Assembly (NCBI GenBank): GCA_903959905.1
Contig: CAJBYO010000089.1
Span: forward strand, 1-33,688
DNA from: an uncultured Bacteroidales bacterium
GTDB taxonomy: Bacteria; Bacteroidota; Bacteroidia; Bacteroidales; FEN-979
DNA: 33,688 bases
Direction of reading: 5' to 3'
Position numbers and translations under genes: made by a program. Below, piece after piece: positions 23,367-30,527 of the stretch. Position 1 is the first letter of the stretch; every line of letters begins with the position of its first letter. The notes under the pieces are model-generated. The model saw only the letters and a program-made list of their open reading frames with translations, was not told the origin of the DNA and did no database searches.

Positions 23367-25145
23367 TTATTGGTAGTATTTTTTTTCAGTGATCTTTTTC
23401 TCGAGGAGTTCGCTTCCGGGCCCCTTTTCTTTTGCTTTGATCCAGTATTCAAGGGCCCTGGCAGGATCATCAAGCTTGTATAACACGTCGCCGTAATGCT
23501 CCAGCACTTCAGCACTTGGACCGTCACTGGCCTGCAAAGCTTTCAATATCCATTCTGAGGCTTCCTTGTATTTGCCCTGTTTGAAAAGCACCCACCCGTA
23601 GGTATCCTGGAAAGAATCGTTGGCAGGGTCAAGTGCCACTGCCTTTTTCGACATTTTCTCTGCCTTGTCAAGTTCTTTGCCCTCCAGTGATAGATAGTAT
23701 GCATAATTATTCAGCACATAGGCATTGTCATCCTTGAGTTTTAATGAACGGTCATAGGCTATGAATGCCTCAGACTCCCGCTTCATGGCATGCAGCGCAT
23801 CACCCTGGTACATATAAAACTGGGCAAGCAGTTCGTTGTTGTCGGCCACCAGGTTTGATCCTGAAGCAAACGATTTGAGCGCTGCCTCATTCTTTTTTAA
23901 CTGCAGGTTGGCCAGTCCGGTAAAAAGGTAAGGAAGCGGCTGGTCGGGGAAAAGCTCTGTAGCCCTGGTGCCATAGTCAAGGAGGTGGTTGAACTCAGAA
24001 GCCTGGAGGTCAAGCTGGAGAACCTGCTCCCAGATGACATACCGGCTGCTGTCGAGCGAAAGCACCTTCAGGAATGTTTCCCGGGCCTCGGGAATCTTCT
24101 TATCCTGGAGCAGCAGGTCGCCATAGATGGAAAACACCTTCGGGTCTTTCGGATGCGTTTCAATAAGAATTTTGGACAAAATAAAAGCCTGGTCCTTCAG
24201 ATCATTGTAAATCTGGTTGACGGTATAAAAAGAAAGGAGGATGTTTACCTTGGTATCCACATCCAGGTTTGGATTGGCAAAGCCAAGCTTAAGTTCCTCA
24301 AATGCCTTTTCCTTATTGCCTGTTTTACGGTAATAATCAGCCATCGACATGTGGATATAGGCATTGTCGGGCTCCATGACAGCAATTTTCTTATAGGTTT
24401 CCAGCGCTTTATCCTGCATATTGTTTGCCATGTAGAACTCTGCGAGGATGGAGTAGTACCGCGGTTCGTCGGGGTAGGCCGTAATCAGTTTCTGTATTTC
24501 TCGCTCTGCCCCTTTCAGGTCGTTCAGGTGCAGATAGATTTTTTGTTTCTGAAGTGTGATTTCTTCCGACAGGCCAACCTTTTCATCAATCTTGTTGTAG
24601 ATTTTGATGGCATCGGTATACTTTTCAACCTGGAGGTAAAGTGCTGCAAGCTGGTACAGATAGTCGAGGTTTGCGGGGTTTTTATCAACTATTTTTTCAT
24701 AGATGTTAATGGCTTCTGCGGGCCTGGAAGAACCCTGGTACAGTTCGGCCAGGAAAACAGAATACCAGAGGTTATCCGGATCAAGTTTGCAGGCCGCGAC
24801 AGCCATGTTGATGGCCTCATCAACAATATTCTGTTCCGCATCCAGGCGTGCCAGTTCAAAATAGCCGACAGGGTCCTCCGGGAAACGGTTGATATACTGG
24901 CGAAACAGTTCCTGCGCACCCTTCCTGTTCCCGATGATGGCCTCTTTCTTGGCTTCAATCAGCAAGCCGGCATTCCACTTGCTGGGGATGAAAGTGCCAC
25001 CCCCGCTTTTTGATTTTTTCCCGTCCTTCTTCTGCTTTCCGGGCATTGTGAAGGATAAGGCCCCGTCGGCCAAACCTCTCACTTCAGGCATTAGCAGCAC
25101 ACTACAGGAAAAAAATATGATAACAATTTGAACAGCTCTTCTCAT
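23367..25145 (-). CDS. Exported tetratricopeptide-repeat protein
   Basis: This 592-residue protein has an N-terminal signal sequence (about residues 1-24) and a short lysine-rich linker (KQKKDGKKSKSGGG). The rest, about 60-590, is an uninterrupted TPR superhelix. Typical TPR helices are visible in PVGYFELARLDAEQNIVDEAINMAV, AEFYMANNMQDKALETYKKI and YAYYLSLEGKELDKAEKMSKKAV. TPR arrays act as protein-protein scaffolds. Its place between dut and the envelope genes DUF4292 and envC suggests a periplasmic scaffold in outer-membrane or peptidoglycan biogenesis, but the partner is unknown. It begins just after the AT-rich heptamer array. Confidence 0.88.
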   Translation of the reverse strand: MRRAVQIVIIFFSCSVLLMPEVRGLADGALSFTMPGKQKKDGKKSKSGGGTFIPSKWNAGLLIEAKKEAIIGNRKGAQELFRQYINRFPEDPVGYFELARLDAEQNIVDEAINMAVAACKLDPDNLWYSVFLAELYQGSSRPAEAINIYEKIVDKNPANLDYLYQLAALYLQVEKYTDAIKIYNKIDEKVGLSEEITLQKQKIYLHLNDLKGAEREIQKLITAYPDEPRYYSILAEFYMANNMQDKALETYKKIAVMEPDNAYIHMSMADYYRKTGNKEKAFEELKLGFANPNLDVDTKVNILLSFYTVNQIYNDLKDQAFILSKILIETHPKDPKVFSIYGDLLLQDKKIPEARETFLKVLSLDSSRYVIWEQVLQLDLQASEFNHLLDYGTRATELFPDQPLPYLFTGLANLQLKKNEAALKSFASGSNLVADNNELLAQFYMYQGDALHAMKRESEAFIAYDRSLKLKDDNAYVLNNYAYYLSLEGKELDKAEKMSKKAVALDPANDSFQDTYGWVLFKQGKYKEASEWILKALQASDGPSAEVLEHYGDVLYKLDDPARALEYWIKAKEKGPGSELLEKKITEKKYYQ

Positions 25146-25151
25146 TTTGAC

Positions 25152-25207
25152 TTCTCATTTCGCACTTTGCACTTTGCACATTACATTTTGCATTTTACAT
25201 TTCACAT
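25152..25207. repeat. Heptamer tandem array 4 (AT-rich, TTYNCAY-like, 8 units)
   Basis: Eight contiguous 7-bp units in exact register read TTCTCAT, TTCGCAC, TTTGCAC (twice), ATTACAT, TTTGCAT, TTTACAT and TTCACAT. They fill the gap between the TPR gene start (25145) and the dut stop codon (25208-25210). This array has the same period as the GTCAC arrays but a different sequence. Confidence 0.85.
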
Positions 25208-25642
25208 TTACTTCGTCCCGGTATGTCCAAACCCCCCGGCCCCACGCTCGGTCTCAACAAGTTCATCCACCTCAATCCACGCTGCTTTTTCATGGGCTGC
25301 AATGATCATCTGGGCAATACGTTCGCCGTCGCGGATGATAAAATTCTCTTTTGACAGGTTTACCAGGATGATCCTGATTTCTCCGCGGTAATCGGCATCG
25401 ATGGTACCAGGGGTATTCAGAAGGGATATGCCATACTTGAAAGCAAGCCCGCTGCGAGGCCTGATCTGGGCTTCGTATCCTGCCGGGAGTTCAATAAACA
25501 ATCCTGTCGGGACAAGGATCCGCTCAAGCGGTCCAAGCGATATTTCCGCATCAAGGTTTGCACGGAGATCCATGCCTGCCGATCCCGTGGTTTCATAAGC
25601 AGGCAATGGGTGTTTGGAGTGATTGACAATCCTGATCTTCAT
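25208..25642 (-). CDS. dut: dUTP diphosphatase (dUTPase)
   Basis: This 144-residue cytosolic enzyme hydrolyses dUTP to dUMP and diphosphate, keeping uracil out of DNA and supplying dTMP synthesis; it works as a trimer. All five conserved motifs are present: AGMDLRA (22-28), PRSGLA (62-67), [11 protein letters not shown] (79-89), GERIAQ (106-111) and the C-terminal arm [10 protein letters not shown] (133-142, His where Ser is usual). Length is normal. ATG at 25642 is chosen because the reading frame upstream, which would overlap the flippase end, does not resemble dUTPase. A TACCTTTG -7 element lies 18 bases upstream, so it may have its own promoter inside the envelope cluster. Confidence 0.96.
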   Translation of the reverse strand: MKIRIVNHSKHPLPAYETTGSAGMDLRANLDAEISLGPLERILVPTGLFIELPAGYEAQIRPRSGLAFKYGISLLNTPGTIDADYRGEIRIILVNLSKENFIIRDGERIAQMIIAAHEKAAWIEVDELVETERGAGGFGHTGTK

Positions 25643-25659
25643 GGCTGTAAGTAAGGGCA

Positions 25660-25667
25660 CAAAGGTA
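25660..25667 (-). promoter_or_regulatory. Predicted -7 promoter element of dut
   Basis: The minus strand reads TACCTTTG, an exact TAnnTTTG match, in the 38-base gap between the flippase stop and the dut ATG. No well-placed TTTG is found upstream. Confidence 0.5.
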
Positions 25668-25680
25668 ATAAAAATACGTA

Positions 25681-27180
25681 TCAACGGGAGGAGGCAAGCC
25701 GCGGCTTTTCAATAAGATATGCGGTAACAGCAAAAACCGCAAGGAGGAGGCTGTGAAAAAGAACCTGAAGAAAACGGCCTTCCGGTGTGATATAGACGCT
25801 CGCTGTGTACAGAAGAATTGCAAATCCAAGGTAACCAAAGAACTTTCCAAGATTATAATTTACAGGAAAAAAGCGCTGGCCGACCAGGTACGAAATAACC
25901 ATCATCGTGCCATAGCAGATAAAGGTTGCCCAGGCTGAACCAAGGTAACCGTGAACGAGATATTCGGGGCCAAGCGGGATCCACCAGAAATTGAGTGTGA
26001 GGGTAATTACCGCCCCGATGAGGGAGAGGTAGGCACCCCAGATTGTTTTTGACGTTAATTTATACCAGATGGCGAGGTTGTAATAGACCCCCAGGAAGAG
26101 GTTTGCCATCATCAGCACGGGAATGACCCCCCTTCCTTCCCAATAATTTTTTCCGATCAGGTAACGCAGGATGAAGTCATCAAGGTACACCATGGTTGCC
26201 AGGAAAATGAACGAAACAACGATGATGAAATAATCCATGATCCTGGCATACAGTATTTTGGCGTCTTTTTCTTTGGCTGCTGCAAAGAAGAATGGCTCGG
26301 CAGCATATTTATATGCCTGGATGAAAATGGTCATCAGGATGGAAATCTTGTAACAGGCACTGTAGATGCCAACCTGGTAAGCAGCGGTATCTTTGGGAAG
26401 CAGGTACCGGAGCAGCAGCCGGTCAAAAGTCTCGTTCACCATGCCTGCCATCCCCGCAAACAGCAATGGAAATGCATATATCAGCATGGTCTTCAATAAT
26501 TTCCGGTCAAGTTTCCATGTCATTCCTGTAAACTGGGGGACCAGGAGGATGAGGGCAACAGAACTGGCTACAAGATTTGAAATGAAAATGTATTCAATAC
26601 CCCAGTCAGGCCTGTAAATCATGTGAATGAATCCATTCAGGACGCCCCATGATTCGTGCCGGAGGGCAAACGGGCAAAAAAGCAGAAAAAACAGGTTGAG
26701 CCCAAAATTGACGGAGATGTTGGCTATGTTTATCGCAGCAAAGCGCAGTGCTTTGTTTTCGGCCCTGAGACGGGCAAACGGAATTTTAGAGAGCGCATCA
26801 AGGCCCAGGAACCAGGCAAACCAGAGCACATATTCCGGGTGGTCGGCATAATCAATCCAGGCGGCGATCGGTCCGGCAAAACCCGTTGCCAGGGCCAGAA
26901 AAACAAGTGTTGTTATAACCAGGGAAATAGTGGCGGTGCTGAAAACCTTCTCCCGGTCGGGTTCACTTTCGTTAAACCGGAAAAACGAGGTCTCCATCCC
27001 GTAGGTAAGCACCACGACGAGGAATGAGGCGTAAGCATAGAAAACGCTTACTGTGCCGTATTCACCGGGCAAAAACACGCGGGTATACAATGGAACAAGC
27101 AAATATCCAAGGATTCTGCCAAGGATGCTTGACAACCCGTAAACAGCCGTTTGCCCGGCAAGTTTTTTGAATGGATTCAT
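25681..27180 (-). CDS. Lipopolysaccharide/polysaccharide flippase (MOP superfamily, Wzx/RfbX-like)
   Basis: This 499-residue inner-membrane protein has about 12-14 hydrophobic helices and the N-terminal signature of polysaccharide flippases ([20 protein letters not shown], then [14 protein letters not shown]). Relatives move lipid-linked glycans across the membrane for O-antigen, capsule or exopolysaccharide. No glycosyltransferases lie beside it, so its substrate may be made elsewhere. ATG at 27180 is the start. The frame stays open for 66 more codons upstream, but part of that extension is translated from the repeat at 27269-27317. A TACCTTTG -7 element lies only 6 bases upstream of the ATG. 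Confidence 0.92.
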   Translation of the reverse strand: MNPFKKLAGQTAVYGLSSILGRILGYLLVPLYTRVFLPGEYGTVSVFYAYASFLVVVLTYGMETSFFRFNESEPDREKVFSTATISLVITTLVFLALATGFAGPIAAWIDYADHPEYVLWFAWFLGLDALSKIPFARLRAENKALRFAAINIANISVNFGLNLFFLLFCPFALRHESWGVLNGFIHMIYRPDWGIEYIFISNLVASSVALILLVPQFTGMTWKLDRKLLKTMLIYAFPLLFAGMAGMVNETFDRLLLRYLLPKDTAAYQVGIYSACYKISILMTIFIQAYKYAAEPFFFAAAKEKDAKILYARIMDYFIIVVSFIFLATMVYLDDFILRYLIGKNYWEGRGVIPVLMMANLFLGVYYNLAIWYKLTSKTIWGAYLSLIGAVITLTLNFWWIPLGPEYLVHGYLGSAWATFICYGTMMVISYLVGQRFFPVNYNLGKFFGYLGFAILLYTASVYITPEGRFLQVLFHSLLLAVFAVTAYLIEKPRLASSR

Positions 27181-27185
27181 TAACG

Positions 27186-27193
27186 CAAAGGTA
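27186..27193 (-). promoter_or_regulatory. Predicted -7 element almost touching the flippase start
   Basis: The minus strand reads TACCTTTG, the same octamer as upstream of dut. It ends about 6 bases before the ATG at 27180, so transcription would begin at or near the start codon (leaderless or nearly so). No TTTG occurs at the expected -33 distance. Confidence 0.4.
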
Positions 27194-27268
27194 TTGATTT
27201 CATGGTTTTCTACACATATGGTTGCAAACATTCCATTACTCAAACTATTCTGTTTCTCAAGGCCAAAA

Positions 27269-27317
27269 GTTGCGCACCTACGGCGCGCCTGGGGGTTGAT
27301 CGCATGCGGGCTACCGG
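27269..27317. repeat. Left copy of the direct repeat flanking the Y1 transposase gene
   Basis: The first 42 bp (27269-27310) are identical to 27916-27957, and one mismatch extends the match to 49 bp. The repeat contains an imperfect REP-like stem-loop, CGCACC-TAC-GGCGCG (27274-27288), and the 8-bp palindrome GGCGCGCC. Confidence 0.95.
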
Positions 27318-27450
27318 ACATCCCTCCACACCAGCGGTTCGTGATCCGGGTTGCCCGATATATTTGCATAAAATTCATGCCGTCAGTGCGAATTTTCGCG
27401 CAAGGTCGTATTACCTTTTACAAAAAAACGGATTAAGCATAAAAAACAAT

Positions 27451-27912
27451 ATGGCAAACACCTACAGTCAGATCAGCATGCATATAATATTTGCAGTTAA
27501 ATACCGTCAGGCCCTGATTTTACCTGAGTTCCGCGACAGGCTCTTCAAATATATCTATGGGATTATTGAAGGTAAAAATCAAAAATCACTTGCTGTAAAC
27601 GGCACCTCCGATCATATTCACATTTTTACCGGGATGGAACCAACGATGTACATCCCGGACTTTGTAAGAGATATAAAATCCGACTCTTCGCTTTTTGTGA
27701 ACTCTTTGAATTTATCCCCAAAACCGTTTCACTGGCAAACCGGTTATGGAATTTTCTCTCACAGCAAGTCATCAAGAAAAAGTGTGATTAATTACATTTT
27801 GAACCAGGAACAACATCATCAAAAAACCTCTTTCAGGAATGAATACACTGGGATGCTCAATAAAATGGATGTGAAATACAACGAAAAATACCTTTTTGAT
27901 TTTTTTGAATAA
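27451..27912 (+). CDS. Y1 (HUH) transposase, IS200/REP-associated type
   Basis: This 153-residue single-domain protein belongs to the Y1 transposase family (IS200/IS605 TnpA and RAYTs). It nicks and rejoins single-stranded DNA through a tyrosine and an HUH metal site. The HUH motif is DHIHIF (His55, His57), and the catalytic tyrosine is probably Tyr115 in INYILNQEQHH, followed by SFRNEY. It looks complete. There is no tnpB partner. It lies between two identical 42-bp repeats and next to a tandem array of REP-like hairpins, a setting typical of REP-associated tyrosine transposases. ATG at 27451 is chosen because the upstream frame is repeat DNA. A TATATTTG at 27359-27366 could be its promoter. 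Confidence 0.92.
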   Translation: MANTYSQISMHIIFAVKYRQALILPEFRDRLFKYIYGIIEGKNQKSLAVNGTSDHIHIFTGMEPTMYIPDFVRDIKSDSSLFVNSLNLSPKPFHWQTGYGIFSHSKSSRKSVINYILNQEQHHQKTSFRNEYTGMLNKMDVKYNEKYLFDFFE

Positions 27913-27915
27913 CCT

Positions 27916-27964
27916 GTTGCGCACCTACGGCGCGCCTGGGGGTTGATCGCATGCGGGATACCGG
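27916..27964. repeat. Right copy of the direct repeat flanking the Y1 transposase gene
   Basis: It starts three bases after the transposase stop codon, in the same orientation as the left copy, with 42 identical bp (27916-27957). Right after it lies a perfect hairpin GGCCCC-GAT-GGGGCC (27970-27984), which has no counterpart at the left end. Confidence 0.95.
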
Positions 27965-27997
27965 GATGTGGCCCCGATGGGGCCGACGGTGATTTGA

Positions 27998-28257
27998 CCA
28001 GGAATATATTATGCACAATCGGTGCGTCACCCCGCTAGCCCGCCAGATTCCAGGAATATATTCCGCACCATCGGTGCATCACCCCGCTAGCCCGCCAGGT
28101 TCCAGGAATATATTACGCACCAGCGGTGCGTCACCCCGCTAGCCCGCCAGGTTCCAGGAATATATTACGCACCAGCGGTGCGTCACCCCGCTAGCCCGCC
28201 AGGTTCCAGGAATATATTACGCACCAGCGGTGCGTCACCCCGGTAGCCCGTCGTGTA
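27998..28257. repeat. Five 52-bp tandem units with REP-like hairpins
   Basis: Units start at 27998, 28050, 28102, 28154 and 28206, exactly 52 bp apart. Each begins CCAGGAATATATT, continues with a stem-loop (consensus ACGCACC-AGC-GGTGCGT, 7-bp stem) and ends with CACCCCGCTAGCCCGCC or a variant. Units three and four are identical; the outer units carry substitutions, some of which weaken the stem. A sixth free-standing hairpin (CGCACC-AGA-GGTGCG) lies at 28270-28284. The array and its flanks fill the 470-bp gap between the transposase and RNase H1 genes, with no gene in it. Confidence 0.95.
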
Positions 28258-28335
28258 CCCGGGACAATTCGCACCAGAGGTGCGACACCGCAATAAAGGT
28301 GAAAAATGGCAAATTATATGGCAACTGGCCGATAT

Positions 28336-28366
28336 TTTGCCACAGAAATTCAAAGACGTATTTTTG
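28336..28366 (+). promoter_or_regulatory. Bacteroidota-type promoter of the RNase H1 gene
   Basis: TTTG at 28336-28339 and TATTTTTG at 28359-28366 are separated by 19 bases, fitting the -33 TTTG and -7 TAnnTTTG consensus and their usual spacing. The -7 box ends 16 bases before the ATG at 28383. This is the best complete promoter in the window. Confidence 0.7.
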
Positions 28367-28382
28367 CAACATATTCACACGG

Positions 28383-29015
28383 ATGCAGAAGAACAAATTT
28401 TACGTGGTATGGCAGGGCAAGAAACCCGGGATCTATCACGACTGGAAAGATTGCAAGAAGCAGGTCGACGGCTTCACAGGTGCTGTTTACAAAGGATTTC
28501 CCACACTTGACATGGCGAAAAACGCTCTGGGTGACGACCCGCGCAAATACATGACCAAAGGGCTTAATGCGCCCAAAAAAGTAGTCAGTTCCAACCCGCT
28601 TGTAGGGATCCCCATCGCCGACAGCATCTGCACCGATGCAGCCTGCGCCGGAAACCCGGGGGTGCTAGAGTACCGCGGTGTGGATACCAAATCAGGCGCG
28701 GAGCTATTTCACATCGGCCCCTTCCCACAGGGAACCGTTAACCTCGGAGAGTTCCTTGGGATAGTGCATGCACTGGCTTACCTGAAACAGCAAAATTGCG
28801 ACTGGCCGGTCTATTCCGATTCCCGCACGGCCATTGCCTGGGTCAGGAAAAAGGCCATCAATACCAACCTTATCCTCTCACCCAAAAATAAAGCCCTTTT
28901 TGAACTGGTGGACCGTGCAGTGAAATGGCTTCATGAAAATAAATGGCCCAATAAGATCCTGAAGTGGGAAACGGAGTACTGGGGAGAAATCCCTGCCGAT
29001 TTCGGGAGGAAATAA
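28383..29015 (+). CDS. rnhA: Ribonuclease H1 with N-terminal viroplasmin domain
   Basis: This 210-residue enzyme cleaves the RNA strand of RNA-DNA hybrids. Residues 4-48 form the caulimovirus viroplasmin/hybrid-binding domain (FYVVWQGKKPGIYHDWKDC...GFTGAVYKGFPT). The RNase H fold spans about 80-210, with the acidic catalytic set Asp85 (CTDAAC), Glu123 (LGEFLGI), Asp146 (VYSDSRTAI) and Asp206 (EIPADFGRK). This architecture is common in Bacteroidota and eukaryotic RNase H1. ATG at 28383 fits the domain start and the promoter; upstream codons in frame run into the repeat array. Its TAA directly abuts the stop codon of the convergent yraN. Confidence 0.95.
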   Translation: MQKNKFYVVWQGKKPGIYHDWKDCKKQVDGFTGAVYKGFPTLDMAKNALGDDPRKYMTKGLNAPKKVVSSNPLVGIPIADSICTDAACAGNPGVLEYRGVDTKSGAELFHIGPFPQGTVNLGEFLGIVHALAYLKQQNCDWPVYSDSRTAIAWVRKKAINTNLILSPKNKALFELVDRAVKWLHENKWPNKILKWETEYWGEIPADFGRK

Positions 29016-29381
29016 TCAAGACCTTGTCGCATAAAACGCATCCACCAAATGATGCAGTTCACTCCCTTCCTTCCCAACGATAATGGAAATTATATCAAAC
29101 CGCACCTCACCCTGCCGCCGGCGATAATTCATATAGGCATTTGCTGCGCGGACCAGGATTCGTTGTTTGCTTTTTGTTACCGACGCTTCCGGTTCGGCGA
29201 AGATATTGGAAGAACGTGTTTTCACTTCAACAATGACAACGAAATTATCGTGAAGGGCAATGATGTCAATCTCTTCCTTTCCCCAGCGCCAGTTGCGTTC
29301 CAGGATACGGTAGCCTTTTTCTTCCAGGTAGGATGCGGCCATTGATTCACCTGTTTTTCCGAGTTCAATGTGGTCATTCAT
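29016..29381 (-). CDS. yraN: UPF0102 family protein YraN
   Basis: This 121-residue protein is a small endonuclease-like (PD-(D/E)XK fold) protein of the widespread YraN family, whose function is not settled. The conserved core is visible: GKTGESMAASYLEEKGY, ILERNWRWGKEEIDIIA (acidic EID), VVIVEVKTRSS (the ExK motif) and VRFDIISI near the end. Length is normal. It ends back to back with RNase H1, with no base between the two stop codons. A run of seven C (minus strand) sits just upstream of the ATG, and a long inverted repeat lies further upstream. Confidence 0.93.
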   Translation of the reverse strand: MNDHIELGKTGESMAASYLEEKGYRILERNWRWGKEEIDIIALHDNFVVIVEVKTRSSNIFAEPEASVTKSKQRILVRAANAYMNYRRRQGEVRFDIISIIVGKEGSELHHLVDAFYATRS

Positions 29382-29421
29382 GATGGGGGGGAACTGAATA
29401 TTATTCCGGAACTATAGGTTT

Positions 29422-29537
29422 GAAATTTCTCGCAGATTTTCGCAGAAAAAGCTGCGCAGATTTGAGCAGATTATTGTTTGCAGAGAAAAATCTGCCTTAA
29501 TCTGCGTTTTAATCTGCGAAAATCTGCGAGAAATTTC
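29422..29537. repeat. 24-bp perfect inverted repeat with TCTGCG-type internal repeats
   Basis: Bases 29422-29445 are the exact reverse complement of 29514-29537, separated by 68 bases. Both arms and the loop are rich in CGCAGA/TCTGCG and CAGATTA-like words, and a partial extra copy (TTTCTGCGAGAAAT) follows to about 29547. It fills the gap between yraN (start 29381) and the S66 peptidase gene (end 29586). It could act as a terminator for the peptidase gene, or be a dispersed repeat element. Confidence 0.93.
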
Positions 29538-29585
29538 TGCGAGAAATACGTTAATCCGGGAAAATGCAAAAGGTAATACAGGATG

Positions 29586-30485
29586 TTAATAAAAAGATAT
29601 CTCCACCTCCTTATCAACCGTCAACTTTACCTTCCGGCCCATGATCAGCGCCAGGTTGGGATCCTGGTGACCGGCGGGAAAATCATAGCAAACCGGGAAT
29701 GAATATTCCTTAACGGAATCAGCGATGATCTCTCCGGCCGTTTTACCGAAAGGAATGGAGTTGTCGTTCATCCTGCTCATTCCTCCTACGATAAGCCCTT
29801 TCAGCTTTTCAAGTTTGCCGGCCCGCTTAAGGTTCATCATCATCCTGTCGATATGGTACAGGTACTCATCCACATCTTCAATGAAGAGGATCTTGCCATC
29901 CGTATTGATTTCAGAGGCTGAACCCATGAGGCTGTAAAGGATGGAAAGGTTGCCCCCGGTAAGTTCGGCTTCTCCCGTTCCTGTTCGCGACAACGGTGAT
30001 TTTGGATAGGTATAGGTAATCCGCTTACCCGACAGAGCCTTAACCAGGGTTTGAAGGGTCTCATCTTCCTGGTCATCTTTGATGTTGACTGGCATGGCTG
30101 CGTGCAGTGTTTCAATACCGAACCTTCGCTGAATGTGAGCATGAAGTACGGTTACATCGCTGTACCCCACGATCCATTTCGGTTTTGCACAGAAACGGGT
30201 AAAATCAAGTTTGTCGATGATGCGCACGGTGCCATAACCTCCACGGGAACAGATGACCGCCTTGATCTTATCATCGTCGAGCATGTGCTGAAAGTCGCGC
30301 CGCCTTTGCTCATCCGTTCCGGCAAACTGGTGCTGCCTGTTGAAAACGTAGCTGCCAAGCACCACTTCAAGGTCATGCCTCCCGAAAAAACGGATGGCAG
30401 GATGAACCTCTTCGAAGGTAATGCTGCGGGCAGGAGAGACAATCGCAATTTTATCTCCCTTTCTGAGATATGCTGGCGTGATCAT
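29586..30485 (-). CDS. LD-carboxypeptidase, peptidase family S66
   Basis: This 299-residue serine peptidase removes the terminal D-alanine from murein tetrapeptides during peptidoglycan recycling, by family precedent (LdcA). The Ser-Glu-His triad is present: Ser109 in GYSDVT, Glu203 in FIEDVDE and His273 in PAGHQDPN. The other family landmarks are KGDKIAIVSPA at the N-terminus, CSRGGYG (79-85) and GEAELTGGNLS (171-181). No signal peptide is seen, consistent with a cytoplasmic enzyme. It lies 42 bases downstream of the radical SAM gene on the same strand. A TACTTTTG -7 match at 30490-30497 is very close to its start. Confidence 0.94.
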   Translation of the reverse strand: MITPAYLRKGDKIAIVSPARSITFEEVHPAIRFFGRHDLEVVLGSYVFNRQHQFAGTDEQRRRDFQHMLDDDKIKAVICSRGGYGTVRIIDKLDFTRFCAKPKWIVGYSDVTVLHAHIQRRFGIETLHAAMPVNIKDDQEDETLQTLVKALSGKRITYTYPKSPLSRTGTGEAELTGGNLSILYSLMGSASEINTDGKILFIEDVDEYLYHIDRMMMNLKRAGKLEKLKGLIVGGMSRMNDNSIPFGKTAGEIIADSVKEYSFPVCYDFPAGHQDPNLALIMGRKVKLTVDKEVEISFY

Positions 30486-30489
30486 GCCC

Positions 30490-30497
30490 CAAAAGTA
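30490..30497 (-). promoter_or_regulatory. Possible -7 element of the LD-carboxypeptidase gene
   Basis: The minus strand reads TACTTTTG, fitting TAnnTTTG, only 4 bases before the ATG at 30485. If used, transcription would start at about the start codon. No -33 TTTG is evident. Confidence 0.3.
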
Positions 30498-30527
30498 GAA
30501 AAAAAGGAGGTTCGCCGTGGTGTCAGG

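Noticed and set aside
23985..25013. A 342-codon plus-strand open frame opposite the TPR gene
   Set aside because: The minus-strand frame is a clear TPR protein; the opposite frame has no recognisable domain and is an antisense shadow.
27181..27378. N-terminal extension of the flippase by 66 codons
   Set aside because: Part of it is translated from the transposase-flanking repeat; the same peptide (PHAINPQARRRCAT) arises from the right copy in another frame. [10 protein letters not shown] at 27180 fits the family start.
27202..27450. Longer transposase starting at 27202
   Set aside because: The extra 83 codons are repeat DNA and include the predicted promoter; the Y1 family begins near MANTYSQ at 27451.
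27998..28257. CRISPR array
   Set aside because: The 52-bp units are directly contiguous, with no variable spacers and no cas genes nearby.
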